DNA from: an uncultured Eubacteriales bacterium
GTDB lineage: Bacteria > Bacillota > Clostridia > Oscillospirales > CAG-272
Direction: 5' to 3'
Assembly (NCBI GenBank): GCA_934433485.1
Contig: CAKRZR010000009.1
Span: 1 to 64,000, forward strand
DNA: 64,000 bases
Shown here one piece after another: positions 17,565 to 25,552 of this stretch. The translations under genes and the position numbers were made by a program. The notes under the pieces are model-generated. The model did no database searches and had not been told where the DNA came from. It was given only the letters and a program-made list of their open reading frames with translations. Position 1 is the stretch's first letter, and each line of letters starts with the position of its first letter.

Positions 17565-18925
17565 AGCTGTACCTCAGAGCTTACTTCTTTCTTTTGAAAT
17601 GCTTTTTTCAGTCGGATGTAGTATGCGGGAATGAGAATGCACACCGCGCCGATCCACGCAGCCGGTTCCGCGTAGAAGATATCGTTTTCTCTGGCGAGAA
17701 TGCCGCAGAGAATGGCAATCGTGATCCGCATGAGAAATTCCGCGATTCCGGAGACCATCGGAATGACCGTGTCCCCCATACCCTGCAGCGCCGAGCGGTA
17801 TACGTACAGAGCATACAGGATCAGAAGAAACGTGCTCATAATCACAAGGTATCGATATGCCGTGACAAGCGCTGCTTTGTCCGCATCCCGGTCGATGAAA
17901 ATCTGTAGGATCCAGCGACCGCAGCCGATCATCACACAGGAGATCACGGCGGATGTGATGGAAGCGATCAGCACAGCGCTGCGCACACCGGTACGAATCC
18001 TTAAAAGATCGCCTGCACCGAAATTCTGCCCGACGTAAGTGGTGACGGCAAAGCCATAAGAGGTCGCCGCGATTTCGAGAAGCCCATAGAGCTTGTTCGT
18101 GGCGGTGAATCCGGCGATGAAGGCGTTTCCGAAGCCATTGACGACCGCGGATACCACCATGCCACCGATGGAAATGATGGTATTCTGGATTGCAAGCGGC
18201 GCGCCCAGACCCATGAGCGATTTCGCCATCGCGCCGTCGCGTGCCATATCGGACAGATGAAAACGGAGATGCGGTGTTTTCGCGATCCGATACGCGCAGA
18301 TCCCGCCCGCGACAGCCTGCGCGCATACAGTAGCACCGGCGGCTCCTGCAATGCCCCAATCAAAGACAAAAACTGTCAGCGCGTCGAGGGCGATATTGAG
18401 AACAGACGCCGTGATCATGGCAAAGAGCGGCGTTTTGCTGTTTCCGACGGCGCGCAGCGTGGACGCGGTGAAGTTGAAAAACATCATGCACGGCGTTCCC
18501 GCGAAGAGAATCCGCACGTATAGTGTCGCCATCGGGGAAAGCTCCGCCGGTACGCGCAGGAGATAGAGAAATCCCGGCAGCGCGACCTGGCTGAGAACGG
18601 CGGTGAGCAGGGTGATGAAAACGGTCAGCCTTGCGGAAAGTCCGATCACGCGGCGCAGTCCGGGAAAATCACCTTCGCCGAATTTCTGAGACATGCGGAC
18701 GGAGAAACCGGCGGTAAACCCCTGCGCGATCCCAAGCACCATCCATGACAGCCAGTCCACGGTGCCGAGCGCGGCAAGTGCGTCCATTCCAACGCCGCGA
18801 CCGACAATGGCGGTATCGACAACGGTGTAGAGCTGCTGGAACATATTGGAAAACATCAGCGGCAGCGCGAAGAAAAAGAGGAGCCGTGCGGGCTTGCCGA
18901 CGGTCATATTTTGTGTATTTGCCAT
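17561..18925 (-). CDS. MATE family efflux transporter
   Basis: A 454-residue multidrug and toxin extrusion transporter with twelve predicted membrane helices in two similar halves. The N-terminal GKPARLLFFFALPLMFSNMF and the loop TVDWLSWMVLGIAQGFTAG are typical of the DinF/NorM group, which exports organic cations in exchange for Na+ or H+. AAGGTAGG precedes the start. It is first in a two-gene operon with the rRNA methyltransferase. The exported compound is unknown. Confidence 0.92.
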   Translation of the reverse strand: MANTQNMTVGKPARLLFFFALPLMFSNMFQQLYTVVDTAIVGRGVGMDALAALGTVDWLSWMVLGIAQGFTAGFSVRMSQKFGEGDFPGLRRVIGLSARLTVFITLLTAVLSQVALPGFLYLLRVPAELSPMATLYVRILFAGTPCMMFFNFTASTLRAVGNSKTPLFAMITASVLNIALDALTVFVFDWGIAGAAGATVCAQAVAGGICAYRIAKTPHLRFHLSDMARDGAMAKSLMGLGAPLAIQNTIISIGGMVVSAVVNGFGNAFIAGFTATNKLYGLLEIAATSYGFAVTTYVGQNFGAGDLLRIRTGVRSAVLIASITSAVISCVMIGCGRWILQIFIDRDADKAALVTAYRYLVIMSTFLLILYALYVYRSALQGMGDTVIPMVSGIAEFLMRITIAILCGILARENDIFYAEPAAWIGAVCILIPAYYIRLKKAFQKKEVSSEVQL

Positions 18926-18986
18926 ACAAACCTACCTTGCAAAAATCGTATCCCGATACTTATCGCGAAAATTTACAAATAATGAC

Positions 18987-19015
18987 TTGCCAAAACACGG
19001 CGGATCGGGTATACT
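18987..19015 (+). promoter_or_regulatory. Promoter of the 19225 TIM-barrel gene
   Basis: TTGCCA (18987-18992), 17-base spacer, TATACT (19010-19015). The palindromic repeat copy A begins three bases downstream, so transcription starts inside or at the edge of that repeat. Confidence 0.7.
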
Positions 19016-19017
19016 TA

Positions 19018-19109
19018 GAAAGCCCCTGATTTCAGGTTATTTTTGCGATAAAAGCCATAATAATTCAACCTATGATCGCAAAAATCCGATGTATTCAGAG
19101 GTTCCTTAG
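19018..19109. repeat. 92-base palindromic repeat (MITE-like), copy A
   Basis: It has the ends and internal arms of copies B (29072-29134) and C (30258-30349). The left end reads AAGCCCCTGATTTCAGG and the right end TCAGAGGTTCCTTAG; the inner arms TTTTTGCGAT and ATCGCAAAAA can pair. It has no coding capacity and sits in the leader of the 19225 gene. Confidence 0.7.
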
Positions 19110-19141
19110 GAAAATGCTGATCAAAGATTGATGCAGTGCAT

Positions 19142-19200
19142 CCTTGGAAAAACATAGTTTTCAAATGGATTCCTCATTTGCCACTACATGGAATCCAAGG
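19142..19200 (+). promoter_or_regulatory. Leader with two competing hairpin arms
   Basis: CCTTGGA (19142-19148) and TGGATTCC (19166-19173) are each complementary to one 3' arm, GGAATCCAAGG (19190-19200), so two overlapping hairpins are possible just before the ribosome binding site. I recognise no known riboswitch. Confidence 0.35.
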
Positions 19201-19224
19201 GTCAAAATCAGGAGGGAGACAAAC

Positions 19225-20412
19225 ATGAAAGACTATCTCATTACATATTGGTGGGGAATCCCGGAGGCGTATTTCTCGGAGGAACGGGTAATAGAGGCGA
19301 TCGATGATGGCTTCAATCTGCTGCATTTCAGCTATGAACCGGCGAACAATAAAAAGGCGCTTGCGCTCTGTCAGAAGCACGGCGTACGCGCTATGATTGC
19401 GGACGCTCGGATGTACAAGGCGATGAACGAGCCGGAGAATCGCGAAAAGATCCTCACGGCGCTCACCGACGATTACAAAAACGAGCCGGCGCTCTTTGGC
19501 TACTACATCACCGACGAGCCGAACGCCGCGCAGTTCCCCATGCTTGCCGATATTGTGGCGACGCTGAAACGGCTTGATCCGGCGCATCCGGCGTATATCA
19601 ATTTGTTCCCGAATTACGCGAATGCCGAGCAGTTGGGCAATCCTACCTATGACGCGCATCTCAGAGCGTATATGGAGACCGTGAAGCCGGAGATTCTCAG
19701 CTACGACCACTATCATCTCCTTACGCCGGAGCAGCCGAAGGAATTTATCACCTTTGAGAACGAGAGAGAAGCCGGAATCTACGCCGCTGCCCAAAAACGC
19801 ACCGCCCGTGCCGGATTCTACGACAATATCGAAGTGATCCGTGCATACGGTCTGGAATTTGGCGTGCCGTATATGCTCATCATTCTCCTGACGGAGCACG
19901 GTCCGTACCGCTACCTGAACGAAGCGGAGATCGCGTATGAGGCATATCAGACTCTGGCATACGGCTGCTCCATGCTGTCCTACTTTACCTACTGGACACC
20001 GGACGGCGGCGATCATTGGCACTTCCGCAACGGTATCATCTCAGAGGACGGCAAAAAATGCAGCCACTACTACGACGTGCAGAAGATCAACCGTGAGATC
20101 GCTCCTATCGGCAGACACATTGCGAACACAACCTCCACGGCGGTGTTCCACGTCGGCTGTGAAAAAGAAAACGTCGCGCCGTTTACCGCATACAATGGTA
20201 TTGACGCAGTGGAGGGCGGCAGTCTGACTGTCGGATTCTTTGCGGACGGCACCATGCTGATTGCGAATAAGGATTTTGCCGCGGATGCGGAGGTCAAAAT
20301 CACCACGGCGCGTTCTCTTGAAAAATTCGTACCCGAGACAGATGCGTTTGTACCGTGCGAAAAGACGATCACCATTCCGGCAGGGCACGGCACATACCTG
20401 CGTATTTTATAA
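19225..20412 (+). CDS. Uncharacterised TIM-barrel glycoside hydrolase-like protein
   Basis: A 395-residue soluble protein without signal peptide. The start is set at MKDYLITYW, which follows an AGGAGGG site; the 27-codon upstream extension lies in the structured leader. Barrel-type features include FGYYITDEPNAAQF (near residue 95) and LSYDHYHLL (near 158), which give acidic residues in the positions used by GH42/GH5-like enzymes, and a Trp-rich YFTYWTPDGGDHW segment near 258. The C-terminal 90 residues look like a small beta domain. It faces a similar gene (20477-21748), with which it shares layout and the DEP motif. Sugar hydrolysis is inferred, not shown. Confidence 0.6.
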   Translation: MKDYLITYWWGIPEAYFSEERVIEAIDDGFNLLHFSYEPANNKKALALCQKHGVRAMIADARMYKAMNEPENREKILTALTDDYKNEPALFGYYITDEPNAAQFPMLADIVATLKRLDPAHPAYINLFPNYANAEQLGNPTYDAHLRAYMETVKPEILSYDHYHLLTPEQPKEFITFENEREAGIYAAAQKRTARAGFYDNIEVIRAYGLEFGVPYMLIILLTEHGPYRYLNEAEIAYEAYQTLAYGCSMLSYFTYWTPDGGDHWHFRNGIISEDGKKCSHYYDVQKINREIAPIGRHIANTTSTAVFHVGCEKENVAPFTAYNGIDAVEGGSLTVGFFADGTMLIANKDFAADAEVKITTARSLEKFVPETDAFVPCEKTITIPAGHGTYLRIL

Positions 20413-20422
20413 AGAACCACAC

Positions 20423-20469
20423 GAAAACCGAGGGCAATCCGAAGCGAGATACCCTCGGTTTTCTTTTTT
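20423..20469. terminator. Bidirectional terminator between convergent TIM-barrel genes
   Basis: GAAAACCGAGGG (from 20423) pairs with CCCTCGGTTTTC (20452-20463), with T-rich tails on both strands. Confidence 0.85.
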
Positions 20470-20476
20470 GTCCGAT

Positions 20477-21748
20477 TTACTTAGCGATCCGGTACTCGAG
20501 CGTGTACGGTGCCGCGTCGGTCACCTCGTCCATACGGTAGAGGACACCGTCGCCGGGTGCTAAATGCAGTGGCAGGGAAGTGATATTGTCGCCGAGGAAA
20601 ATCTGTTCCCCGGTTTCACGGGATACCGTGTAGAGGCGCACCGGCTTGCCAAGCGGCAAATCGACGGCAAGGGGCTCGTCCACGTCGCGGTTTAAGAATA
20701 AGAAATACCGGTGACCGTATGCGTCTGCAAGCTCACCAACGGAACAGCGGCGCGGGAGAGTCTGGGGCAGAATGTCGTGACCGGTCAGCTCGTCCGAGAG
20801 TCCCGTGAGATAGGGAGAGCCGGCAAGCAGCTCCACGCTGTGGTATACGCCGACACTGTGGAGTGCCATGAGCGTATTGCCGAGTGCACGGAATTCCGCG
20901 TGGATCCGCTTTGTTTCCTCAAATATCGGTCCGCGCTCGCCTTCCTCCGTGATCACCGCGTCGACAGCTGTGAATTCCTGGAGCGCCTTGGCACCGTACA
21001 TTGCTCCGGCATACATCTGGCTGCGCACCATCGGGAATGTGAACCGGTGATATTTGTGGAGATTGACCGCCTGATAATAGAACCAGAGCGGCATCTGGTA
21101 ATCGCGCGCTACCTTACGCAGCAGTCCGAGATCGCACCAGAGCAGGGAATTGTCAAGCTGGTCCTCGTCATTGTAGTTCCGCAGACCGAACGGATAGTAG
21201 TCGAGCGACAGCACCGGTGGATCAATCACCTTCGCGTAGTCGTACAGGTACTTTGTGAAAAGACCGTTTGGCCATGTGTATTCCGGGTTGTAGCTCGGGA
21301 TCGCCACAGTAAACGGGAGCTTGCCGGGGGCTGCCTGTTCATACAGATCCGCCTGCCGTCTTGCCTCCGCGAGCTGGTCGGGATGAAACGGCTCGTCCCA
21401 GATGTACACGCCGACCGTGCGTTTCCACGGGGCAAGCGTGTTCGCCAGTGGCACCATCGACTGGAGCTTTCCCTCGCGGGACACAAACTCCTGCATACCG
21501 CCGTGGAGCGTAAAGTCCTGGAAGAGCAGGTCAATGCCGTATTCCTCGCAGAGCTGTACCGCTTCAAAAGCCTGTTCATGGGTTGCCCAGCCAAGCTCCA
21601 GCATGGTAAAGCCCGCATCCACGCAGTTGCGGATCACATTACGCATATGGCTGCCGCGCGCGCTGAAGGTGGAGAGAATGAAGTTGTCCTGCCGCCAATG
21701 TCTGCGCGGATTGCCGAGCGGATGACGGTCGAAAATTTTATGTTCCAT
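20477..21748 (-). CDS. Uncharacterised TIM-barrel glycoside hydrolase-like protein
   Basis: A 423-residue soluble protein related in layout to the convergent gene at 19225. An N-terminal barrel carries TMLELGWATHEQAF, GVYIWDEPFHPDQL (near residue 117) and LSLDYYPFGL (near 178), and a C-terminal beta domain ends TLEYRIAK. The WDEP and DYYP loops mirror ITDEP and DHYH of the neighbour. No secretion signal, so any glycan substrate would be intracellular. It has its own TTGCAA/TATAAT promoter and a GGAGG site. No family name is recognised. Confidence 0.6.
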   Translation of the reverse strand: MEHKIFDRHPLGNPRRHWRQDNFILSTFSARGSHMRNVIRNCVDAGFTMLELGWATHEQAFEAVQLCEEYGIDLLFQDFTLHGGMQEFVSREGKLQSMVPLANTLAPWKRTVGVYIWDEPFHPDQLAEARRQADLYEQAAPGKLPFTVAIPSYNPEYTWPNGLFTKYLYDYAKVIDPPVLSLDYYPFGLRNYNDEDQLDNSLLWCDLGLLRKVARDYQMPLWFYYQAVNLHKYHRFTFPMVRSQMYAGAMYGAKALQEFTAVDAVITEEGERGPIFEETKRIHAEFRALGNTLMALHSVGVYHSVELLAGSPYLTGLSDELTGHDILPQTLPRRCSVGELADAYGHRYFLFLNRDVDEPLAVDLPLGKPVRLYTVSRETGEQIFLGDNITSLPLHLAPGDGVLYRMDEVTDAAPYTLEYRIAK

Positions 21749-21777
21749 AGATTCCTCCGGAATGAATTTCTACCTAT

Positions 21778-21806
21778 ATTATAACGATATCGTCGCCAGA
21801 TTGCAA
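21778..21806 (-). promoter_or_regulatory. Promoter of the 20477-21748 gene
   Basis: Minus strand TTGCAA (21801-21806), 17-base spacer, TATAAT (21778-21783). Confidence 0.75.
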
Positions 21807-21851
21807 GACTTTCTCTGCGATCGGCGCGTGATTTGTGCTTTCTGGACTTTG

Positions 21852-23066
21852 TCAGATGTAGTCCGAAATATAAGGGATTTCATGCAGCAGCACATCGTCG
21901 AGCAGCTGGATGGTCTCCCCATTTGCCGTGATCCGACCCATGCGGTAGAGCTTGGACGCAGATTTGTATCCGAGCAGCAGCGTGGTCAGTGTAGCAACGG
22001 ACATGTGTGCTGTGTGGCAGCATTCTGTGTCGTCCGATTGAATGGTGCATGTTCCCTTATGGAAACGGACCGTGTATGTTTTGTTGTTCCATGGCAGAAA
22101 CACGTCGGTCACGGCAAAGGAAACGCATACGTCATCGGTTGTCGGGTCGCAGTGATATTTTGGGAAAAACTGCTCGACGTCCACGATACGTCCCATGATG
22201 TACGGACGTATTGTCTCGCGAATGTCGCCGTCCTCCAATTCAAAGGCAATAGGATCGCTGAAATAGGAGGAACCGCGTACCTCATCGATCATGGAATCGT
22301 GAGCACGGATATATTCCCACAGACCTTCCTTCGCTTCCTCGGTCAGATAGATCATTTCCTTGATGTGCATCACGTCGTCCTTGATGAGGTAAACCATATA
22401 GCCGCAGGACTTGCCGTTTACATCGTAATAGATCGCGACCATGGTGTCGTCCTCATCCCAGCGCCAGTATTCCTCCCACGCAAGCGCGTTGCGGAAGAGA
22501 CAGCCGTGTGTGTTGGCGGCAAACTGTGCGTGGAGATTGTGAAAGTCGTTGTTGTCCCATGGTACACGGCGTACATATCCCGGTGCTGTCGCTTTTTCGG
22601 GGATCTGACGATCCTTTACGGAATAGGTGAGCTTATTCGAGATGATCTCCCATCCCATCTTTCGATACAGTGGAATGGAGTACGGAAAAAGCAGAGCAAG
22701 CGATTGTCCGCGGCGGCGCATATGGTCAAGACTCTGGTGCATCAGCCGTTTCATAATCCCATGACCGGAGTATTCCGGGTAGGTGCATACGCTTGTCACA
22801 AACCCGACCGGATATACCGCGCCGTACACATTCATTTTCAGCGGATATACGGCGATTTGCGACACAAGCGTTTCACCGTCAAAGCAGCCGAGGACGTCTG
22901 CACGCTCCAGAATCGGGAATTTGGACTGTTTGATTTCATCGTCCCGCCAACCGGTCATGGACAATTCCTGCTCCGTGATCTGGAAGGCATAGCGGAGCAG
23001 CGCGTTATACTGCTCGAGGTCGTCTGTTTTCAGGTTGCGTATTTCATATTCTGTATTCGGCAGCAT
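21852..23066 (-). CDS. Eis-like GNAT N-acetyltransferase
   Basis: A 404-residue acetyl-CoA-dependent N-acetyltransferase of the Eis type. It contains a GNAT core in the first half, with the acetyl-CoA loop GFVTSVCTYPEYSGHGIMK near residue 85 and LALLFPYSIPLYRKMGWE near 120, a second degenerate GNAT domain, and a C-terminal SCP2-like domain (IRPYIMGRIVDVEQFF). Relatives acetylate amines, including aminoglycosides or protein lysines; the substrate here is unknown. It is monocistronic with a consensus promoter. Confidence 0.85.
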   Translation of the reverse strand: MLPNTEYEIRNLKTDDLEQYNALLRYAFQITEQELSMTGWRDDEIKQSKFPILERADVLGCFDGETLVSQIAVYPLKMNVYGAVYPVGFVTSVCTYPEYSGHGIMKRLMHQSLDHMRRRGQSLALLFPYSIPLYRKMGWEIISNKLTYSVKDRQIPEKATAPGYVRRVPWDNNDFHNLHAQFAANTHGCLFRNALAWEEYWRWDEDDTMVAIYYDVNGKSCGYMVYLIKDDVMHIKEMIYLTEEAKEGLWEYIRAHDSMIDEVRGSSYFSDPIAFELEDGDIRETIRPYIMGRIVDVEQFFPKYHCDPTTDDVCVSFAVTDVFLPWNNKTYTVRFHKGTCTIQSDDTECCHTAHMSVATLTTLLLGYKSASKLYRMGRITANGETIQLLDDVLLHEIPYISDYI

Positions 23067-23133
23067 ATGGTTCTCCCGTTGTATATAGGACAGCTATGGA
23101 TAAAAAAGACATCCATGCGATCTTGTATACATG

Positions 23134-23162
23134 ATTATACAACGAATCGGTACGGATGTCAA
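23134..23162 (-). promoter_or_regulatory. Promoter of the Eis-like acetyltransferase
   Basis: Minus strand TTGACA (23157-23162), 17-base spacer, TATAAT (23134-23139); both boxes match consensus. Confidence 0.85.
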
Positions 23163-23259
23163 TTGTATTTCCGGAAAAAGGAGGCGCGGAATCCCTCTAT
23201 CTTAAGTCAGCGTTTCCCAAAGGAGGCACTGAATCACGCCACCTTATAACAGCGTTTCC

Positions 23260-23838
23260 TTAGCGTTCGTCAGCGGATTCACCGCCGCCGCCATACAGAT
23301 ACGGGAAGCAGCTGCTCTGCCCGAGATAGGTTTCGTATACCTCCTCCGGTACCTCGGTGCGGATTGCCTCAATATGCAGAAACCGCGCTTCTGCGTATCG
23401 ATAGGAATCAAGCGGACGGTCGAGAGCGTCCTCGGAATGCGCGGCGACAAGATAGGTGCCGGCGGAAAATCCGGTGACAAAGAGCGTGTGGTAGTAGTTG
23501 CCTGCGTCGTTGCTGAGCTGGATCACGTCGCCTGCCGACAGACCGCCCGGATACGTCTCCGTCATATACGGTCCGACACCGTCGTTCCCGGTCATAAAAT
23601 TGTAGAAATACTCGACTCCTGTCCATGCGGGCGCACGGTCGGATGGCGACAGATAGTACCAGCCAAAGGTAGGCGTGTAATTCATCACACAGCATCCGGC
23701 GTATACGCACTGCGATACAAAATTTGTACAGTCGCCGCCGATGCCGGTGAAATTCGTAAAGAGCGGATTCCGGGAAAACGCCCAACGCCGCGCGTACGCA
23801 ATCGCGTGATCCCGGTCGTACGGAAAGCTGATCAGCAT
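23260..23838 (-). CDS. Amidase-domain (amidase_6-like) protein
   Basis: A 192-residue protein with the papain-like putative amidase domain found in Gram-positive cell-wall and spore proteins. The catalytic region is GGDCTNFVSQCVYAGC (near residue 36), with His candidates in YYHTLFVTG (near 118) and AAHSED. No signal peptide is visible, which is odd if the substrate is wall peptide. The ATG at 23838 is preceded by GAGG at a good distance; a GTG nine bases upstream overlaps that site. Its promoter spacer holds a BlaI/CopY-type operator, so it is likely repressed until a wall or metal stress occurs. Confidence 0.75.
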   Translation of the reverse strand: MLISFPYDRDHAIAYARRWAFSRNPLFTNFTGIGGDCTNFVSQCVYAGCCVMNYTPTFGWYYLSPSDRAPAWTGVEYFYNFMTGNDGVGPYMTETYPGGLSAGDVIQLSNDAGNYYHTLFVTGFSAGTYLVAAHSEDALDRPLDSYRYAEARFLHIEAIRTEVPEEVYETYLGQSSCFPYLYGGGGESADER

Positions 23839-23898
23839 AGAATGCACCTCACAGATGGAATCTCGCTATAGAATATGCACGCGGTGTGCTGTCGGTGT

Positions 23899-23927
23899 TA
23901 TATAACTACAAATGTAGTGTTGTTGAA
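23899..23927 (-). promoter_or_regulatory. Amidase promoter with BlaI/CopY-type operator
   Basis: Minus strand TTCAAC (23922-23927), 17-base spacer, TATATA (23899-23904). The spacer contains the palindrome ACTACAAATGTAGT (23905-23918), which includes the TACAnnTGTA core of BlaI/MecI/CopY repressors. Confidence 0.65.
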
Positions 23928-23986
23928 TCATATGAAATACAGGTGTAAAAAGAGCCTGTATATCGTGCAAAACAAGCAAATTGTCA

Positions 23987-24016
23987 TTGACAAGCCATGG
24001 CGTTTTATGCTATAAT
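23987..24016 (+). promoter_or_regulatory. Promoter of the 24072 solute-binding protein and GH28 operon
   Basis: TTGACA (23987-23992), 18-base spacer, TATAAT (24011-24016). Confidence 0.8.
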
Positions 24017-24071
24017 TGTAAATAAAAAATCCACTGCATGGAATGATTGGAAGAAAAAACAGGAGTACGAT

Positions 24072-25550
24072 ATGAAAAAGCACCATGTCACAGCACTCAT
24101 CCTCGCATTGTTTCTTACTACTGTCGCCGGTACCGCCTGTGCCGGAGAAACAAGCCAGGAATCCGTGGAAACTGCGCCTGAATCCGCAGCGCAGACGGAG
24201 ACCGAAACGGAGACCACCCGGTACGCCGCGGATCTGCCGGAACGGGACTTTGCCGGGGAAACATTCACCTTCTACGCGCGCATTTACGGCGGAACATGGG
24301 ACGCGGACGATTTGCTCGCGGAGGAAACCACGGGCGAAAAAATCAACGACGCGCTGTATGAGAGGCAGACCTGCATCGAGGATACCTACAATCTTTCCCT
24401 GGCAGTTGTACCGAGCGGAAACGATGACATCCTGTCCAGTGTGAAAACCTTTATAAACGCCGGGGACGACACCTACCAGTCCATCGTCGGCAAGGTGTAC
24501 AATATGGCGTCGCTGTCCGTATCCGGCATGCTCACGGATATGCACGAGGTGGAGAACATCGATCTCACAAAGCCATGGTGGGGACAGGTTATGAACAACT
24601 CTGTGTCCATAGGCGGGAAGCAGCATTACGCGGTAGGGGATATCACCATTGTCGACAACCAGGCGGAGCGGATCTATTATTTCAATAAAGGACTCGCGGA
24701 GCAATTGGGGCTTGGCAGTCTCTATGAAACGGTACGCGAGGGAAAATGGACGGTCGATACGTTCATGACATGCAATGAGGCGGCACTGGTGGATCTCAAC
24801 GGCGATGGAAAATATACCCGTGATACGGACCAGTTCGGTACCATGGCACAGCCGCAGCATCTCGGGTTCGGACTGTATCTCGGTGCCGGGGAAATGGTCA
24901 TCGGCAAGGACGAAAACGATCTGCCGTATTTTCAGGCTGCGCAGCCGGACGCCATCGACATCATGGTCACGATCGCGGAAAAAATCGGCGGCAATCCCTC
25001 GATCAGCAACAGTGGAGACGCCCTGCTCAGTACGCTGTATCCGGACAATCTTGTCTATTTCACGGAGGGACGCGTGCTCTTCAGCCCGGAGGTGCTCATC
25101 CACATTGAAACCATGCGCGACAGCGATGTGGATATCGGGATCCTGCCGGTACCGAAATTCACAGAAGCACAGGAAAGCTATTACTGCTACGCGGACGGGC
25201 ATTGTGTCAACGCGATTGGCGTGCCTGTGACAAATCTCGCAAGCGAGAAAATCGGATTTGTGCTGGAAGCGATGGCAGCGGAATCGAAAAACAATCTGAC
25301 GCCGGCGTATTTTGAGGTGTGTCTGACGGACAAGTACGTGCGCGATCCCGATTCCGCGGAAATGCTCTCTCTCGTGATGGAAAGTGCCGTGCTCGACCTC
25401 GGCGAGGTGTTCCAGTGGAACGGTATCACGAACACCGTGTCTGAGGCGATCAACAACGGCTCCGCCATCGCCTCCACGATTACCAAGCAGGAATCCGCTG
25501 TCAACAAATCCATCGAAAAGACCGTCAAAGCGATCCTTGGGGAGGAATAA
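24072..25550 (+). CDS. Extracellular solute-binding lipoprotein (ABC-type, sugar)
   Basis: A 492-residue exported protein: N-terminal KK, hydrophobic core, and a Cys at about residue 24 in a weak lipobox (AGTAC), then a Glu/Thr-rich linker. The mature part resembles large family 1 sugar-binding proteins of gut Clostridia (GEKINDALYERQ, GKWTVDTFMTCNEAALVDLNGDG). The C-terminal signature DKYVRDPDSAEML is shared with the proteins at 34970 and 48404. No permease or ATPase gene is nearby. It is first in an operon with the GH28-like gene (2-base gap), suggesting the pair captures and processes a pectin- or uronide-type oligosaccharide; the ligand is inferred. Confidence 0.85.
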   Translation: MKKHHVTALILALFLTTVAGTACAGETSQESVETAPESAAQTETETETTRYAADLPERDFAGETFTFYARIYGGTWDADDLLAEETTGEKINDALYERQTCIEDTYNLSLAVVPSGNDDILSSVKTFINAGDDTYQSIVGKVYNMASLSVSGMLTDMHEVENIDLTKPWWGQVMNNSVSIGGKQHYAVGDITIVDNQAERIYYFNKGLAEQLGLGSLYETVREGKWTVDTFMTCNEAALVDLNGDGKYTRDTDQFGTMAQPQHLGFGLYLGAGEMVIGKDENDLPYFQAAQPDAIDIMVTIAEKIGGNPSISNSGDALLSTLYPDNLVYFTEGRVLFSPEVLIHIETMRDSDVDIGILPVPKFTEAQESYYCYADGHCVNAIGVPVTNLASEKIGFVLEAMAAESKNNLTPAYFEVCLTDKYVRDPDSAEMLSLVMESAVLDLGEVFQWNGITNTVSEAINNGSAIASTITKQESAVNKSIEKTVKAILGEE

Positions 25551-25552
25551 GT

